From positions 1-30,491 of the forward strand of contig CAYTUG010000022.1 in the NCBI GenBank assembly GCA_964441275.1: 30,491 nucleotides of DNA, read 5' to 3'. The position numbers and the translations under genes are program-made. How positions within the stretch are numbered: the first letter of the stretch is position 1; each line of letters opens with the position of its first letter. Positions 8,351 through 17,399 of the stretch are shown here, piece after piece. The notes below the pieces were generated by a model, which had not been told where the DNA came from, did not search any database, and saw only the letters and a list, made by a program, of their open reading frames with translations. Source of the stretch: SZUA-584 sp964441275 (GTDB lineage: Bacteria > Bacillota > Clostridia > Christensenellales > SZUA-584).

Positions 8351-8379
8351 ATAATATAGCAGTAACGGTGCTTTGTCAA
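8351..8379 (-). promoter_or_regulatory. Sigma-A promoter of carD
   Basis: On the - strand a perfect TTGACA (8374-8379) and TATTAT (8351-8356) are 17 bp apart. An overlapping TATATT two bases closer could serve instead. Confidence 0.75.
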
Positions 8380-8469
8380 ACGAGCGGGCGGCTCAAACAG
8401 CCGTATTAACGGGAACAATAAGAAGTTCGGCGGAATATAATAATTTAAAATATCTATGAACGGGGGCTT

Positions 8470-8910
8470 ATGATGAGAGGCAGATACAGGGCGATAGCCG
8501 TTATCGAAGGCGGAGAAAATGCGCCTTTACTTGAAGGAACGGTAATATTTACAGAAACGCATTTCGGCGTGCATGTTGAGGCGCAGGTAAGCGGATTACC
8601 GGTAAACGAAACGGGCTTTTACGGCTTTCATCTGCATGAAGGCGAAAGCTGCACACTGCCGGATTTTGAAAGCGCGGGAGGGCATTACAACCCCGAGGGG
8701 CTGCCGCATCCGCTTCATGCGGGCGATTTTCCAATGCTTATTGTTACCGATGCAAAAGAAGCTTGGCTGACTTTTATGACGACAAGATTTGAGGTAAAAG
8801 ATATAATAGGAAAAACGGTTATAATTCATATGACTAAAGACGATTATACTACGCAACCGTCGGGCGGGGTGCATGGGCGCATCGGCTGCGGCGTTGTCGA
8901 ACCGTTCTAA
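8470..8910 (+). CDS. sodC: Cu/Zn superoxide dismutase without signal peptide
   Basis: SodC dismutates superoxide. In the 146-aa protein all metal ligands can be aligned: Cu ligands H54, H56, H72 and H120, and Zn ligands H72, H80, H83 and D86 (motifs GFHLHEG, GGHYNPEG, HPLHAGDFP). Cys61 and Cys140 can form the family disulfide, and R137 matches the active-site Arg. Most bacterial SodC proteins are exported, with a signal peptide or lipobox; this one begins directly in the first beta strand and has neither. Either it acts in the cytoplasm, as small SodC-like proteins of some anaerobes may do, or the annotated start is incomplete; no better upstream start is visible. The ribosome site (CGGGGGC) is weak. 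An ATG at 8473 is an equal alternative. Confidence 0.93.
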   Translation: MMRGRYRAIAVIEGGENAPLLEGTVIFTETHFGVHVEAQVSGLPVNETGFYGFHLHEGESCTLPDFESAGGHYNPEGLPHPLHAGDFPMLIVTDAKEAWLTFMTTRFEVKDIIGKTVIIHMTKDDYTTQPSGGVHGRIGCGVVEPF

Positions 8911-9026
8911 AAAAGCGGTATAACAACAAAGATTGTTTCGTATTTATTAAAACAGTACAAGCCTTGCTAAAGTTTTAGGTTAACCTTAAAAAATTATGAT
9001 AAAATATATATTGAGGGGTGATTGTT

Positions 9027-9473
9027 TTGCAAGGCATATACGAGGCATCAGCTCTGACGATGCGGTACTGGTTTATGGGCGTGGCGGTTATAATTTTGCT
9101 CGGCGTAACAGCGATGTCAATAAAGGAATACAAAGACAAACGGTATGTTTTGAACGTAGCGCAAAGCAGCATCGGTTATTTGTTCGTTCTTTCAGGCCCT
9201 GATGATATTTTTGGAGAAAACATACCGCTTATGGCGCAAAACGTTTTGGGCCGATCGCGCAGGTGCGATATTGTGCTTTTAGACGGCAGTGTAAAAAAAG
9301 AACACGCAAGGATTCACAAGGCGCTGTCGGGAGCGGTATACATTGAGCGGACGAGCCCGGGCGATATTACGGTTGGCGGATTAAACATAAAGCGCAGGGC
9401 GCGTATTAACAGCATGGATATTGTGTGCATAGGCAACGTCGTTACGCAAGTGCATTTAAAAGAGGACGAATAA
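9027..9473 (+). CDS. Membrane-anchored FHA domain protein
   Basis: A 148-aa protein with one N-terminal membrane helix (about residues 12-32) and a cytoplasmic FHA domain (about 50-148). FHA domains bind phosphothreonine; the conserved G-R-S (LGRSRRC) and the later KKEHARI block are present. I prefer the TTG at 9027, six bases after GAGGGGTG. A GTG at 9018 lies inside that ribosome site and is less likely. It is the first gene of the envelope operon and abuts the SEDS gene with no gap. FHA-SEDS-PBP gene order also occurs in actinobacteria, where the FHA partner is a Ser/Thr kinase target. No such kinase lies in this window. Confidence 0.85.
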   Translation: MQGIYEASALTMRYWFMGVAVIILLGVTAMSIKEYKDKRYVLNVAQSSIGYLFVLSGPDDIFGENIPLMAQNVLGRSRRCDIVLLDGSVKKEHARIHKALSGAVYIERTSPGDITVGGLNIKRRARINSMDIVCIGNVVTQVHLKEDE

Positions 9474-10724
9474 ATGGTATTTGAAAGAAGAGGCGCAGGA
9501 GCGCTTATAGCATTGATTATTATGTTTGTTGTTTCGGCTTGCGCACTGCTTGCCTTTAATGGCGAAAGTTTCGATATTTCAACGGCGTTGATTGGGGTCG
9601 GGTTTGCGGTTTTGGTGCTTGTCTCATATAACTTGGCATCTTTGCTGTTCAGGCATTTTGACAGATTGACAATGGTAGTATGCTTTTTTCTTGCAAGCGT
9701 GGGATTGGTTGTTTTGGCAAGGTTAAACCTGCAAATGGCGGCGCGCCATTTAGCCTGGACAGCGCTTGGATTGGCGGTGCTTTTTATAGCGGTTGCTATA
9801 GTAAAAAGAGCGCGCGATTTTGGCAAGCTGAATTACCTGATGATGGCGGCAACTCTTGGCCTGCTTATGTTTACGCTTGTTTTTGCCCGCACGCTGGGCG
9901 GGGCGCGCAACTGGATCTTTATAGGGGAATTTTCTTTTCAGCCGAGCGAGATTACAAAACTGATGTTTATAATTATTTCGGCGTACTTTTTTGCGCAGCG
10001 GCGTTCTAACTTAGCTATAATATGCTATTTGATATTTTGCGCGGCTTGCGTGTTTACTTTGGTACTGTCCAACGATTTGGGTGGCGCACTTTTATACGCG
10101 GGTACTTTTCTGATTATGTTTTATGCCGGCACCGGGCGCACTTTATTAACGTTTGCCGGGCTTGGAGTATCGGCGGCGGGTGCGGTTGCAAGCTACCATT
10201 TCTTTTCCCATGTGCGAACAAGGGTGCAAATATGGCAGGACCCGTGGTCGTTTCATCGCAACCAGGGCTATCAAATCGTTCAGGCGCTTATGGCTATCGC
10301 CGCCGGCGGTCTTTTCGGTTCAGGGCTCGGGCTTGGCTATCCCGAGGCAATCCCCGTAAACACAAGCGATTTTATATTCGCGGTAATATGTGAGGAGTTT
10401 GGGATAATATTCGGCGTTGTTGTTATATTGGCGTATCTTGTGTTTATTATCCGCGGATTGATAATTGCGATGAACGCCACTACGCGCTTTGACGCATTAT
10501 TGGTGTTTGGCGCGATGTGTATGCTTTCGTTGCAGTCTTTTATAATTATTGGCGGGGTAATAAAGCTGATACCGCTTACGGGCATCACGCTTCCTTTTAT
10601 CAGCGCCGGCGGCAGTTCGCTTATTACGAGCCTTGCGCTTGTGGGCATAATTCAAGCGGTGGCGGTAAAAAACGGTATGCGGGACGAGTACGAAATAAAC
10701 AAAGCGGGAGGGGAAGTTATTTGA
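9474..10724 (+). CDS. SEDS peptidoglycan glycosyltransferase (FtsW/RodA/SpoVE family)
   Basis: SEDS proteins polymerise lipid II into glycan strands together with a class B PBP. The 416-aa protein is mostly membrane, about ten helices. Family motifs are present: LGGARNWIFIGEFSFQPSEI (about 141-160), the NQGYQIVQALMAI stretch (about 263-275), and TSDFIFAVICEEFG, in which D299 matches the catalytic Asp of RodA. The C-terminal GITLPFISAGGSS motif (about 374) is also complete. The ATG follows the FHA stop directly. I cannot tell FtsW from RodA by sequence alone; the neighbouring PBP and FHA gene resemble the RodA/PbpA arrangement. Confidence 0.93.
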   Translation: MVFERRGAGALIALIIMFVVSACALLAFNGESFDISTALIGVGFAVLVLVSYNLASLLFRHFDRLTMVVCFFLASVGLVVLARLNLQMAARHLAWTALGLAVLFIAVAIVKRARDFGKLNYLMMAATLGLLMFTLVFARTLGGARNWIFIGEFSFQPSEITKLMFIIISAYFFAQRRSNLAIICYLIFCAACVFTLVLSNDLGGALLYAGTFLIMFYAGTGRTLLTFAGLGVSAAGAVASYHFFSHVRTRVQIWQDPWSFHRNQGYQIVQALMAIAAGGLFGSGLGLGYPEAIPVNTSDFIFAVICEEFGIIFGVVVILAYLVFIIRGLIIAMNATTRFDALLVFGAMCMLSLQSFIIIGGVIKLIPLTGITLPFISAGGSSLITSLALVGIIQAVAVKNGMRDEYEINKAGGEVI

Positions 10725-12100
10725 ACAACGTGCCTAAAAAAAGTATACGCACCCTGCTTTTTGTGTTCTGTATTATGTTTGCGGGTTTAGTGGTATACCT
10801 TGGATATGCGATCACAATGTATGGCGAGCGCTGGTTTTTAACTCCTTATAATCCGCGGTTGCATAATATGCAACAAACGATCGAGCCGGGGGATGTGCTC
10901 GATCGTAACGGCGATAAACTTGTTTATATGCACAAAGGCAGCCGTGCTTATATAAAAGACAAAAAGACCCGCAAGGCTGTATCGCATATTGTGGGCGATA
11001 GCTATGGCATGACGTATGGCGCGCAGACTATGTTTGCAAAATACTTGCTTGGGTTTAATACCGATACGGTGTCAAGAATAGCCGAGCTGATAAAAGGCGA
11101 TAAGCGCAGAGGAAGCGATGTGGCGCTGACAATAGACGCCAAGCTGTGCAAATACGCATATGAAGCGCTTGGCGGCAGCAATGGCGCAATAGTTGTTATG
11201 AATTATAAGACGGGCGAAGTTTTAGCGAGCGTATCGTCACCTGCATTTGACCCTTCAGACATGGATGTATTCTTAAAAGGCGGGGGCGAAACCGAGCTTT
11301 TTAACCGGGCTTTTTCCGGACTTTACCCGCCGGGCAGCGTTTTTAAGCTTATTACCGCGGCGGCGCTTATAGAAAACGGCATGGAAGGGTTTGAAACAAT
11401 ATGCTCGGGAAGCACAGCGGTGGAAGGAAAAACGATAAAATGCACCAAAGAGCATGGAAACGAAAGCCTTTCGGATGCGGTTCGCCATTCGTGCAATGTA
11501 TACTTTGCGCAGGCGGCGCTTACGTTAGGGGCGGAAAAAGTTAAAGATATGGCAAACGGGTTCTTGTTTAACAAAGAGTTTTTATTCGACGATGTAATAA
11601 TGGGGCAGAGCGCATTTGAAACCTCTGCCGATTCCGTAAGCAATGCTTGGGCGTCAATAGGACAGTATCACACCCTTCTGTCACCTCTGCATGCGTGCAT
11701 GATTGCGGGCGCGATTGCAAACGACGGCGTAATGATGGAGCCAAAGCTGCTGCTTTCAATATCCGCAGCGGGCGCGCAAACCTCGATGCTTTCGCCTAAG
11801 GTTGCAGCCCGGCCCATGAGCGAAACGCAGCGGTTAAAAGATATGATGATAGGCGCGGTTAAAAACGGCACAGCCTCCGCAGCTGCCATAAAGAACATCG
11901 CCGTTGGCGGCAAAACGGGCACGGCGCAGGTTATGGATAATGACAAGATAGCTGAACACGCGTGGTTTGTGGGTTTTATCGACGATGATAATCACCCGCT
12001 CAGCATTGCGGTTATAAAAGAGAAGGCCGGCTCGGGCGGCAAACATGCCGCGCCCGCAGCACAGAAAGTGTTACGAAAGGCAATCGATTTTGGTTACTAA
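10721..12100 (+). CDS. Class B penicillin-binding protein (PbpA type)
   Basis: A 459-aa transpeptidase that would cross-link the strands made by the adjacent SEDS protein. One membrane helix lies at about 9-31, followed by a short linker domain opening with EPGDVLDRNGDKL. The transpeptidase domain (about 150-455) has all three active-site motifs: S206-V-F-K209, S257-C-N259 and K398-T-G400. The large dimerisation domain of most class B PBPs is missing, as in actinobacterial PbpA. The start is a TTG that overlaps the SEDS stop codon (TTGA), with GGAGGGG 7 nt upstream. The longer open frame upstream lies inside the SEDS gene and is not coding. Confidence 0.92.
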   Translation: MNNVPKKSIRTLLFVFCIMFAGLVVYLGYAITMYGERWFLTPYNPRLHNMQQTIEPGDVLDRNGDKLVYMHKGSRAYIKDKKTRKAVSHIVGDSYGMTYGAQTMFAKYLLGFNTDTVSRIAELIKGDKRRGSDVALTIDAKLCKYAYEALGGSNGAIVVMNYKTGEVLASVSSPAFDPSDMDVFLKGGGETELFNRAFSGLYPPGSVFKLITAAALIENGMEGFETICSGSTAVEGKTIKCTKEHGNESLSDAVRHSCNVYFAQAALTLGAEKVKDMANGFLFNKEFLFDDVIMGQSAFETSADSVSNAWASIGQYHTLLSPLHACMIAGAIANDGVMMEPKLLLSISAAGAQTSMLSPKVAARPMSETQRLKDMMIGAVKNGTASAAAIKNIAVGGKTGTAQVMDNDKIAEHAWFVGFIDDDNHPLSIAVIKEKAGSGGKHAAPAAQKVLRKAIDFGY

Positions 12101-13925
12101 AAGCACAATCCGCGACAAATTAAACGGTCTTCCCAAAACGCCCGGCGTATATATTATGAAAAATGCGGCGGGAGAGGTTATATACGTAGGCAAAACCGTT
12201 GCGCTCAAAAACCGCGTTTCAAACTACTTTAACAATTCCAAAAAAGATTCTAAAACCGCTGCTTTAGTTGCGCAAACGGCTGATTTTGATTATATACTGA
12301 CGGAAACGGAAATTGAAGCGCTTATACTCGAGTGCAATATGATTAAGCGCTACAGCCCGTATTACAATATACTGCTGCGGGACGATAAGCATTACCCTTA
12401 TATCCGCATAGATATGAGAGAACGCTTTCCGCGTATAAGCGTTACGCGCCGGGTAGAAAACGATGGCGCTAAATATTACGGGCCATACATTGCGGCAAAC
12501 TTACTGCACGAGGTTTTGGACGCTGTAACAAAAATATTTCCCGTTCGGCTGTGCAAAAAAGAGCTTTCTTCACAGAAAGGCAGGCCTTGCCTTAATTACG
12601 AGATGGGACGCTGCCTTGGGCCTTGTGCCGGAAAGGTGGGCGAATACGAATATAAGCGCATGGTGTCGGAGGTTGAAGAGTTTCTTTTAGGCAGATATAA
12701 AGGGCTTCGGCAAAAGCTTGAGCAAGATATGAAAGAGGCTTCTAACGCCATGGAATACGAAAGGGCTGCATCAATACGCGATTCTTTGCAAGCGCTTAAA
12801 CTTTTGTTCGATAAGCAAAAGGCAGGGTTTCCCGACCTTAACGATAAAGATATATTTGCTGTTTATCAGCAAGATGACGAGGCGGTTGTGCAGGGGCTTT
12901 TTGTCCGCAAGGGAGAGCTCAACCACACGGAACGGTTTTTCATATCGTGTGCGGGCGAGCCGAAAACAAAGGTGATTTCTCATTTGCTCGGGCAGTATTA
13001 TTCAGCTGTAAACGGCGTCGCCAAACAGATATACGTAAACGCCGAGCCTTGGGATAAAGCGCTTTTGGAACAGTGGCTAACCAAAAAAAGAGGCAGTAAA
13101 GTTGCGATAACAGTGCCTTTGAAGGGAGATAACAAAAAGCTGACCCAAATGGCGCTGACAAACGCAAAGGAAGCGCTTGAAAGGCGGCTGCTCCGGCAAA
13201 GAAGGGAATATGATACAACTTTGGGCGCAGTTTCTGAGCTTGCGGCTATATTGGCTTTAGAGAAACCGTTAAGCCGGATTGAATGCTATGACGTGTCTAA
13301 TACGCAGGGGACCGATTCGGTTGCATCTATGGTTGTGTTTCGTGACGGGAAAGCCGAAAAGAAATCTTATCGCAGATTTAAGATAAAGACAGTGACGGGG
13401 GCGGACGATTTTGCGTCTTTAAACGAGGTGCTGACAAGGCGGCTCAAACGGGCGCTTGAAGGCTCGGCAGGGTTTGAAGAATTGCCCGACTTAATCGTAG
13501 CGGACGGAGGCAAGGGGCAGCTTTCGGCTTGCTATGACGCACTTGCATCATTAGGGCTTGAGGATAAAATAGCGCTAATCAGCATAGCCGAGAGGGAAGA
13601 ACAGGTGTTTACGGTAGGGCAAAGCGAGCCTTTGGCTATAGATAAAAACAGCAATGCGTTAGGGCTTTTGGTGCGAATACGGGACGAAGCGCACAGGTTT
13701 GCAATAACCTATCATCGCGGAGTGCGGCTAAAAAACGTGGGTGATGAGCTGCTTAAAATTCCGCACGTGGGGAAAACCCGGGCAAAGGCATTGCTAAAAC
13801 ATTTTGAAACTATCGGGGATTTGCGCGCAGCGGGATTTGATCAGATTATTTCGGTGCCGGGGATGGATATAAGGTCGGCTCAAGCGGTTGTAGACTATTT
13901 TGAATCGGACGAAAACGAGACTTGA
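12090..13925 (+). CDS. uvrC: UvrABC excinuclease subunit C
   Basis: UvrC makes both incisions in nucleotide excision repair. The 611-aa protein has the N-terminal GIY-YIG nuclease (about 10-95), a Cys cluster C155, C167, C175, C179 with the same spacing as the iron-sulfur ligands of E. coli UvrC, a UVR domain (about 205-240) for UvrB, the RNase H-like nuclease with CYDVSN and IVADGGKGQL (about 390-500), and C-terminal helix-hairpin-helix motifs (about 545-605). The start is a TTG at 12090 preceded by GAAAGG. It overlaps the PBP gene by 11 nt, so translation is likely coupled. Its place inside a cell-wall operon is unusual outside Clostridia. Confidence 0.96.
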   Translation: MVTKSTIRDKLNGLPKTPGVYIMKNAAGEVIYVGKTVALKNRVSNYFNNSKKDSKTAALVAQTADFDYILTETEIEALILECNMIKRYSPYYNILLRDDKHYPYIRIDMRERFPRISVTRRVENDGAKYYGPYIAANLLHEVLDAVTKIFPVRLCKKELSSQKGRPCLNYEMGRCLGPCAGKVGEYEYKRMVSEVEEFLLGRYKGLRQKLEQDMKEASNAMEYERAASIRDSLQALKLLFDKQKAGFPDLNDKDIFAVYQQDDEAVVQGLFVRKGELNHTERFFISCAGEPKTKVISHLLGQYYSAVNGVAKQIYVNAEPWDKALLEQWLTKKRGSKVAITVPLKGDNKKLTQMALTNAKEALERRLLRQRREYDTTLGAVSELAAILALEKPLSRIECYDVSNTQGTDSVASMVVFRDGKAEKKSYRRFKIKTVTGADDFASLNEVLTRRLKRALEGSAGFEELPDLIVADGGKGQLSACYDALASLGLEDKIALISIAEREEQVFTVGQSEPLAIDKNSNALGLLVRIRDEAHRFAITYHRGVRLKNVGDELLKIPHVGKTRAKALLKHFETIGDLRAAGFDQIISVPGMDIRSAQAVVDYFESDENET

Positions 13926-13940
13926 CGGTGCTATTTCGTC

Positions 13941-13969
13941 TTGTGAAACGGTTGGCGTTGGTGTAGACT
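13941..13969 (+). promoter_or_regulatory. Possible internal promoter before murB
   Basis: TTGTGA (13941-13946) and TAGACT (13964-13969) are 17 bp apart in the only noticeable gap (62 nt) of the long operon. Each box has mismatches to the consensus. Confidence 0.35.
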
Positions 13970-13987
13970 TAAAATAAGAAGGTGCTA

Positions 13988-14890
13988 ATGATTTTAGACA
14001 AAGCGTACAACGCGTTAAAAAGCGGTATTGCGGATGTCAGGCGCAACGAGCATATGGCAGCCCATACATCGTTTAAAACCGGCGGGCCGGCCGATATTAT
14101 GGTTTTGCCGGCTGATTATTCCGAGTTGAGCCATGCAATGAGTACGGTACAAAAATTTGATTTGCCGCTGTTTGTTATGGGGCGAGGAACAAACTTGCTT
14201 GTAACCGGAAAAGGAATTCGCGGGCTGGTGTTAAAGCTGTCAAGCTATTCGGGAATCGAAATTGACGGAAAAAATGTTTACGCAAAAAGCGGCACTTCGC
14301 TTATAAACCTGGTTAAAGAATGTTTTGAGCATAATCTTGGAGGGGCAGAGTTTTTGGGGGGAATACCCGGAAGCGTTGGCGGCGCAGTATATATGAACGC
14401 GGGCGCGTACGGCAGTGAGATTGAAGATTTTGTAAAACAAGTGTTGTTTTATTCCCCAAAAGGCGTTCTATCTCTGTCAAATGAGGAGATGAAATTTGAA
14501 TACCGCCGCAGCGTGCTTATGGATGCCCCAAAAGTTGTAACAAGCGTGCACCTGCAGCTATTTAGGTGTGATAAAGAGCAAAGCAAAGCGAAATTAGCTG
14601 AACTTAACGCAAAAAGGCGTCAAAAACAACCGCTTGAGTATGCAAGCGCCGGAAGTACGTTTAAACGCCCGAAAGGCGGTTTTGCGGGTACGCTTATAGA
14701 GCGCACGGGGCTTAAAGGATTAAAAGTCGGCGGCGCGCAAGTCTCTGAAAAACATGCGGGGTTTATTATAAACAAGGGTAACGCCACGCCCGAAGATATA
14801 ATTGAACTTATTGAAACTGTTCGCCGGAAAGTGAGAGAGGCAACGGGCATATTGCTTGAGCCAGAGGTTAGAATTATAGGTGAGAGATGA
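13988..14890 (+). CDS. murB: UDP-N-acetylenolpyruvoylglucosamine reductase
   Basis: MurB uses NADPH and FAD to make UDP-N-acetylmuramate, an early step of peptidoglycan synthesis. The 300-aa protein shows the FAD-binding stretch GRGTNLLV (about 62-69), the block FLGGIPGSVGGAVYMNAGAYG (about 121-141), the catalytic Ser in AGSTFKRP, and the C-terminal EPEVRIIG. The length matches type II MurB of Gram-positive bacteria. I chose the ATG at 13988; a GTG two codons earlier overlaps the AAGGTG ribosome site. Its stop overlaps the next start (ATGA). Confidence 0.96.
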   Translation: MILDKAYNALKSGIADVRRNEHMAAHTSFKTGGPADIMVLPADYSELSHAMSTVQKFDLPLFVMGRGTNLLVTGKGIRGLVLKLSSYSGIEIDGKNVYAKSGTSLINLVKECFEHNLGGAEFLGGIPGSVGGAVYMNAGAYGSEIEDFVKQVLFYSPKGVLSLSNEEMKFEYRRSVLMDAPKVVTSVHLQLFRCDKEQSKAKLAELNAKRRQKQPLEYASAGSTFKRPKGGFAGTLIERTGLKGLKVGGAQVSEKHAGFIINKGNATPEDIIELIETVRRKVREATGILLEPEVRIIGER

Positions 14891-15582
14891 GATTAACAGC
14901 GGATTACCATACGCATACGGTTTACAGCCATGGAAAAGGCAAAGTTGAAGATAATGTATCAGCCGCGGTAGAACGCGGGCTTGAAACAATAGGTATAGCC
15001 GATCATTGCACCGCGAACTTTATGTACGGGATTAAAAGCCGCAGCATCAGCAGTTATATTGAAGAAATAGAGCGTGTAAAACGAATATACAGCGACAGCA
15101 TAGAAGTTAAAGCGGGCATAGAGCTCAACCTTACGGGGCTTGACGGCAGCGTTGATATGCCAGGCGGGGTAAAATTTGATTTTGTAATAATGGGATATCA
15201 CAAGGCGGTTATTCCGCGCAACCTTAACACTTTATGGACATTTGCCACGGCGCGCTTTTGGGAAAACAAGATAACGCAGGCTTATATGCGCGCAATACAA
15301 AAACAAAAAATTGATATACTTGCTCATTTAGGTTACGGCGTCCCTGTTAACTACAAAAAAGTTGCACAGGCGTGCAGGGATTACGGAACTTTGTTTGAGA
15401 TTAACAACAAGCACACAGAGTTTAAGGCGGAGGATTTAAAAGCTGCCGCAAGCACAAAGGTTAAGTTCGTTGTGTCAAGCGATGCGCATTCTCCAAAACA
15501 TGTGGGAGACGTGCAAAACGCATTCTCGCTTATCGAGAGCGCGGGAGTATCTTTAGATATAGTTAACGTGGCGGAGGACTGA
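14887..15582 (+). CDS. PHP domain phosphoesterase
   Basis: A 231-aa metal-dependent hydrolase of the PHP family. Metal-binding motifs are visible: DYHTHTVYSHG at the N-terminus (H8, H10), ADHC near residue 39, the E of KAGIELNL, HLGYG, and SSDAHSPKHVG near the C-terminus. Relatives include histidinol phosphatase and RNA/DNA phosphoesterases; the substrate here is unknown. The start overlaps the murB stop. A PHP gene between murB and rapZ is found in many Clostridia, which suggests a role tied to the envelope or to RapZ, but that is inference. Confidence 0.88.
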   Translation: MRLTADYHTHTVYSHGKGKVEDNVSAAVERGLETIGIADHCTANFMYGIKSRSISSYIEEIERVKRIYSDSIEVKAGIELNLTGLDGSVDMPGGVKFDFVIMGYHKAVIPRNLNTLWTFATARFWENKITQAYMRAIQKQKIDILAHLGYGVPVNYKKVAQACRDYGTLFEINNKHTEFKAEDLKAAASTKVKFVVSSDAHSPKHVGDVQNAFSLIESAGVSLDIVNVAED

Positions 15583-15583
15583 T

Positions 15584-16444
15584 ATGAAATTTGTTATTGT
15601 TACCGGGCTTTCGGGTGCGGGCAGATCCAGAGCGCTTGTCCGGCTTGAGGATTTAGGATATTTTTGTGTTGATAATTTGCCGCCAAAACTGATACCCGAA
15701 TTTGCCGCCATGTGCCTGTCAAAAGACTCCATAAAAAAAGCGGCGGCTGTTGTGGATATGCGCATGGGCGAGATGTTCGACGAAATTTATTTTACTATCA
15801 ACTGTTTAAAAGAGATGAGCGATATAAAGCTTTCAATATTATATCTTGACGCTTCGGACGAAATACTTGTAAGGCGGTACAAAGAGACGCGGCGCAGGCA
15901 CCCGCTTTCGCCTGACGGCAATGTGATTGCGGGCATTGCCAAAGAGCGCGCGAAACTGAAAGGGATTATAGACATAGCGACCCATATAATAGATACGTCC
16001 ACTTATTCGCTTCATAAACTTGGCGAGACGATGGACAGGCTTTTCTGCGAAGACGATGAGCGGGGAATAATGATAGTAGTTTCCACTTTTGGATATAAGC
16101 GCGGTATACCAATTGACGCGGATATGGTTTTTGATATGCGGTTTTTGCCAAACCCTTTTTACCAAGAGCATCTTAAAGAGCATACGGGGCGCGAGCAGGA
16201 TGTTAAAGAGTATGTCTTATCGTTTCCGAGAGCGCGCATATTTCTTGATAAGATTAATGAATTGGTTAACTATTTGGCGCCATACTATTTAGAGCAAGAT
16301 AAAAAGCAGCTTGTAATTGCCATTGGCTGCACGGGAGGGGTGCACCGCAGCGTTGTAATGGCGGAAGAGCTGTTCGATATGTTGGAAAAGCAAGGGCATC
16401 GTGTCAGCATTGAACACAGGGACATTAAGCTTTTTAACAGCTGA
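15584..16444 (+). CDS. rapZ: RapZ (YvcJ) nucleotide-binding protein
   Basis: RapZ binds nucleotides and amino-sugar metabolites. In E. coli it guides RNase E to the GlmZ small RNA; in Bacillus its homologue YvcJ has a less clear role. The 286-aa protein has an N-terminal P-loop GLSGAGRS at 8-15, with Arg in place of the usual Lys, as also occurs in some actinobacterial members. The family sequence YFCVDNLPP follows. The C-terminal block IAIGCTGGVHRSVVMAE (about 246-262) is the conserved sugar-phosphate binding part. The ATG follows the PHP stop by one base, with GGAGG upstream. YvcK, normally next, is absent. Confidence 0.95.
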   Translation: MKFVIVTGLSGAGRSRALVRLEDLGYFCVDNLPPKLIPEFAAMCLSKDSIKKAAAVVDMRMGEMFDEIYFTINCLKEMSDIKLSILYLDASDEILVRRYKETRRRHPLSPDGNVIAGIAKERAKLKGIIDIATHIIDTSTYSLHKLGETMDRLFCEDDERGIMIVVSTFGYKRGIPIDADMVFDMRFLPNPFYQEHLKEHTGREQDVKEYVLSFPRARIFLDKINELVNYLAPYYLEQDKKQLVIAIGCTGGVHRSVVMAEELFDMLEKQGHRVSIEHRDIKLFNS

Positions 16445-16454
16445 CGGAGGACAT

Positions 16455-17399
16455 ATGTCATTTTCTTCTGCGGCAAAAGCCGAGATATGCAGAGCCGCGG
16501 CAACGGGTGAGTGCTGCGAGCTTTCAGAATTGCGGGCGTTGGTATATACTGCCGGCACCATACTGATATCCGGAGGGGTGCTTTCTATTAGAATAGATAC
16601 TGAAAATCCGGCTGTTGCAAGGCGGGTTTTTTTGTTGCTTAAAAACTTATACGGTATTCAGGCGCAGATGAGCAGGCACACAAATCAATTGAAGAAAAAC
16701 CATATATATTCTCTGATAATAGAAAAGGCGTCCGCGAGGATGCTCGCCATTGAAGCGGGCATACTTGAGGATGAAGTGTTTAGTTTTAATACTGCGCATA
16801 TAGGAAAAAGATGCTGCAAGATTGCGTTCGTGCGGGGGGCGTTTCTTGGCGGCGGTTCGGTTACCAATCCCGAGAAGCGTTATCATATGGAATTTGTGTG
16901 CGGACAAAAGGAATTTGCGCAGCTTTTGTTGAATACTATTGAAGAGCTTGGGATTGCGGCAAAAACCATACCGCGCGGGAAATATAACATTATTTACTTA
17001 AAAGAGGCAGACTCAATTGTTATGCTGCTTACCATGATTGGAGCGCATGCGGCAGTGCTAAGCATAGAGAATATCCGCATTTTAAAGGATATTAGGAATA
17101 ACGTCAACAGAAAGGTTAATTGCGAAACAAGCAACTTAACCAAAACGGTAAACGCTTCTGTTAAGCAGCAAGAATGCATTGCTTATATAAGCGCACACGT
17201 GGGTTTAGAAAAGCTAAGCGCGCCGTTGCGTCAGGCGGCGGAAGCCCGTCTTAACAACCCAAACGCCACGTTGGGAGAGCTTGTCGAATTGCTTGGCAAC
17301 GTTTCCAAGTCCGGGCTTAATCACAGGCTGCGCAAGCTGTGCAGCATAGCCGAACAACTTAAAACCGCAGGGGGAGAAAAATGCAATCCAAGGAATTAA
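16455..17399 (+). CDS. whiA: WhiA DNA-binding regulator
   Basis: WhiA is a conserved Gram-positive protein that affects cell division and, in actinomycetes, sporulation. It joins a degenerate LAGLIDADG homing-endonuclease fold to a helix-turn-helix. In the 314-aa protein the first part begins SFSSAAKAEICR, and FVRGAFLGGGSV (about 127-138) marks the LAGLIDADG-like core. The C-terminal HTH is at about 265-305 (LGELVELL, VSKSGLNHRLRKL). I chose the ATG at 16455, four bases after CGGAGG; an earlier in-frame ATG lies within rapZ. Only 10 nt separate it from rapZ, and it overlaps the next gene by 19 nt. Confidence 0.95.
   Translation: MSFSSAAKAEICRAAATGECCELSELRALVYTAGTILISGGVLSIRIDTENPAVARRVFLLLKNLYGIQAQMSRHTNQLKKNHIYSLIIEKASARMLAIEAGILEDEVFSFNTAHIGKRCCKIAFVRGAFLGGGSVTNPEKRYHMEFVCGQKEFAQLLLNTIEELGIAAKTIPRGKYNIIYLKEADSIVMLLTMIGAHAAVLSIENIRILKDIRNNVNRKVNCETSNLTKTVNASVKQQECIAYISAHVGLEKLSAPLRQAAEARLNNPNATLGELVELLGNVSKSGLNHRLRKLCSIAEQLKTAGGEKCNPRN

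Noticed and set aside
8980..9010. Sigma-A promoter of the FHA-led operon
   Set aside because: AT-rich boxes exist (TTAACC, TAAAAT) but the spacing is 14 or 19 bp, so no pair fits well; the true promoter could not be placed.
9314..9826. 170-codon frame opposite to the FHA and SEDS genes
   Set aside because: It is an antisense shadow spanning two real genes, without a ribosome site.
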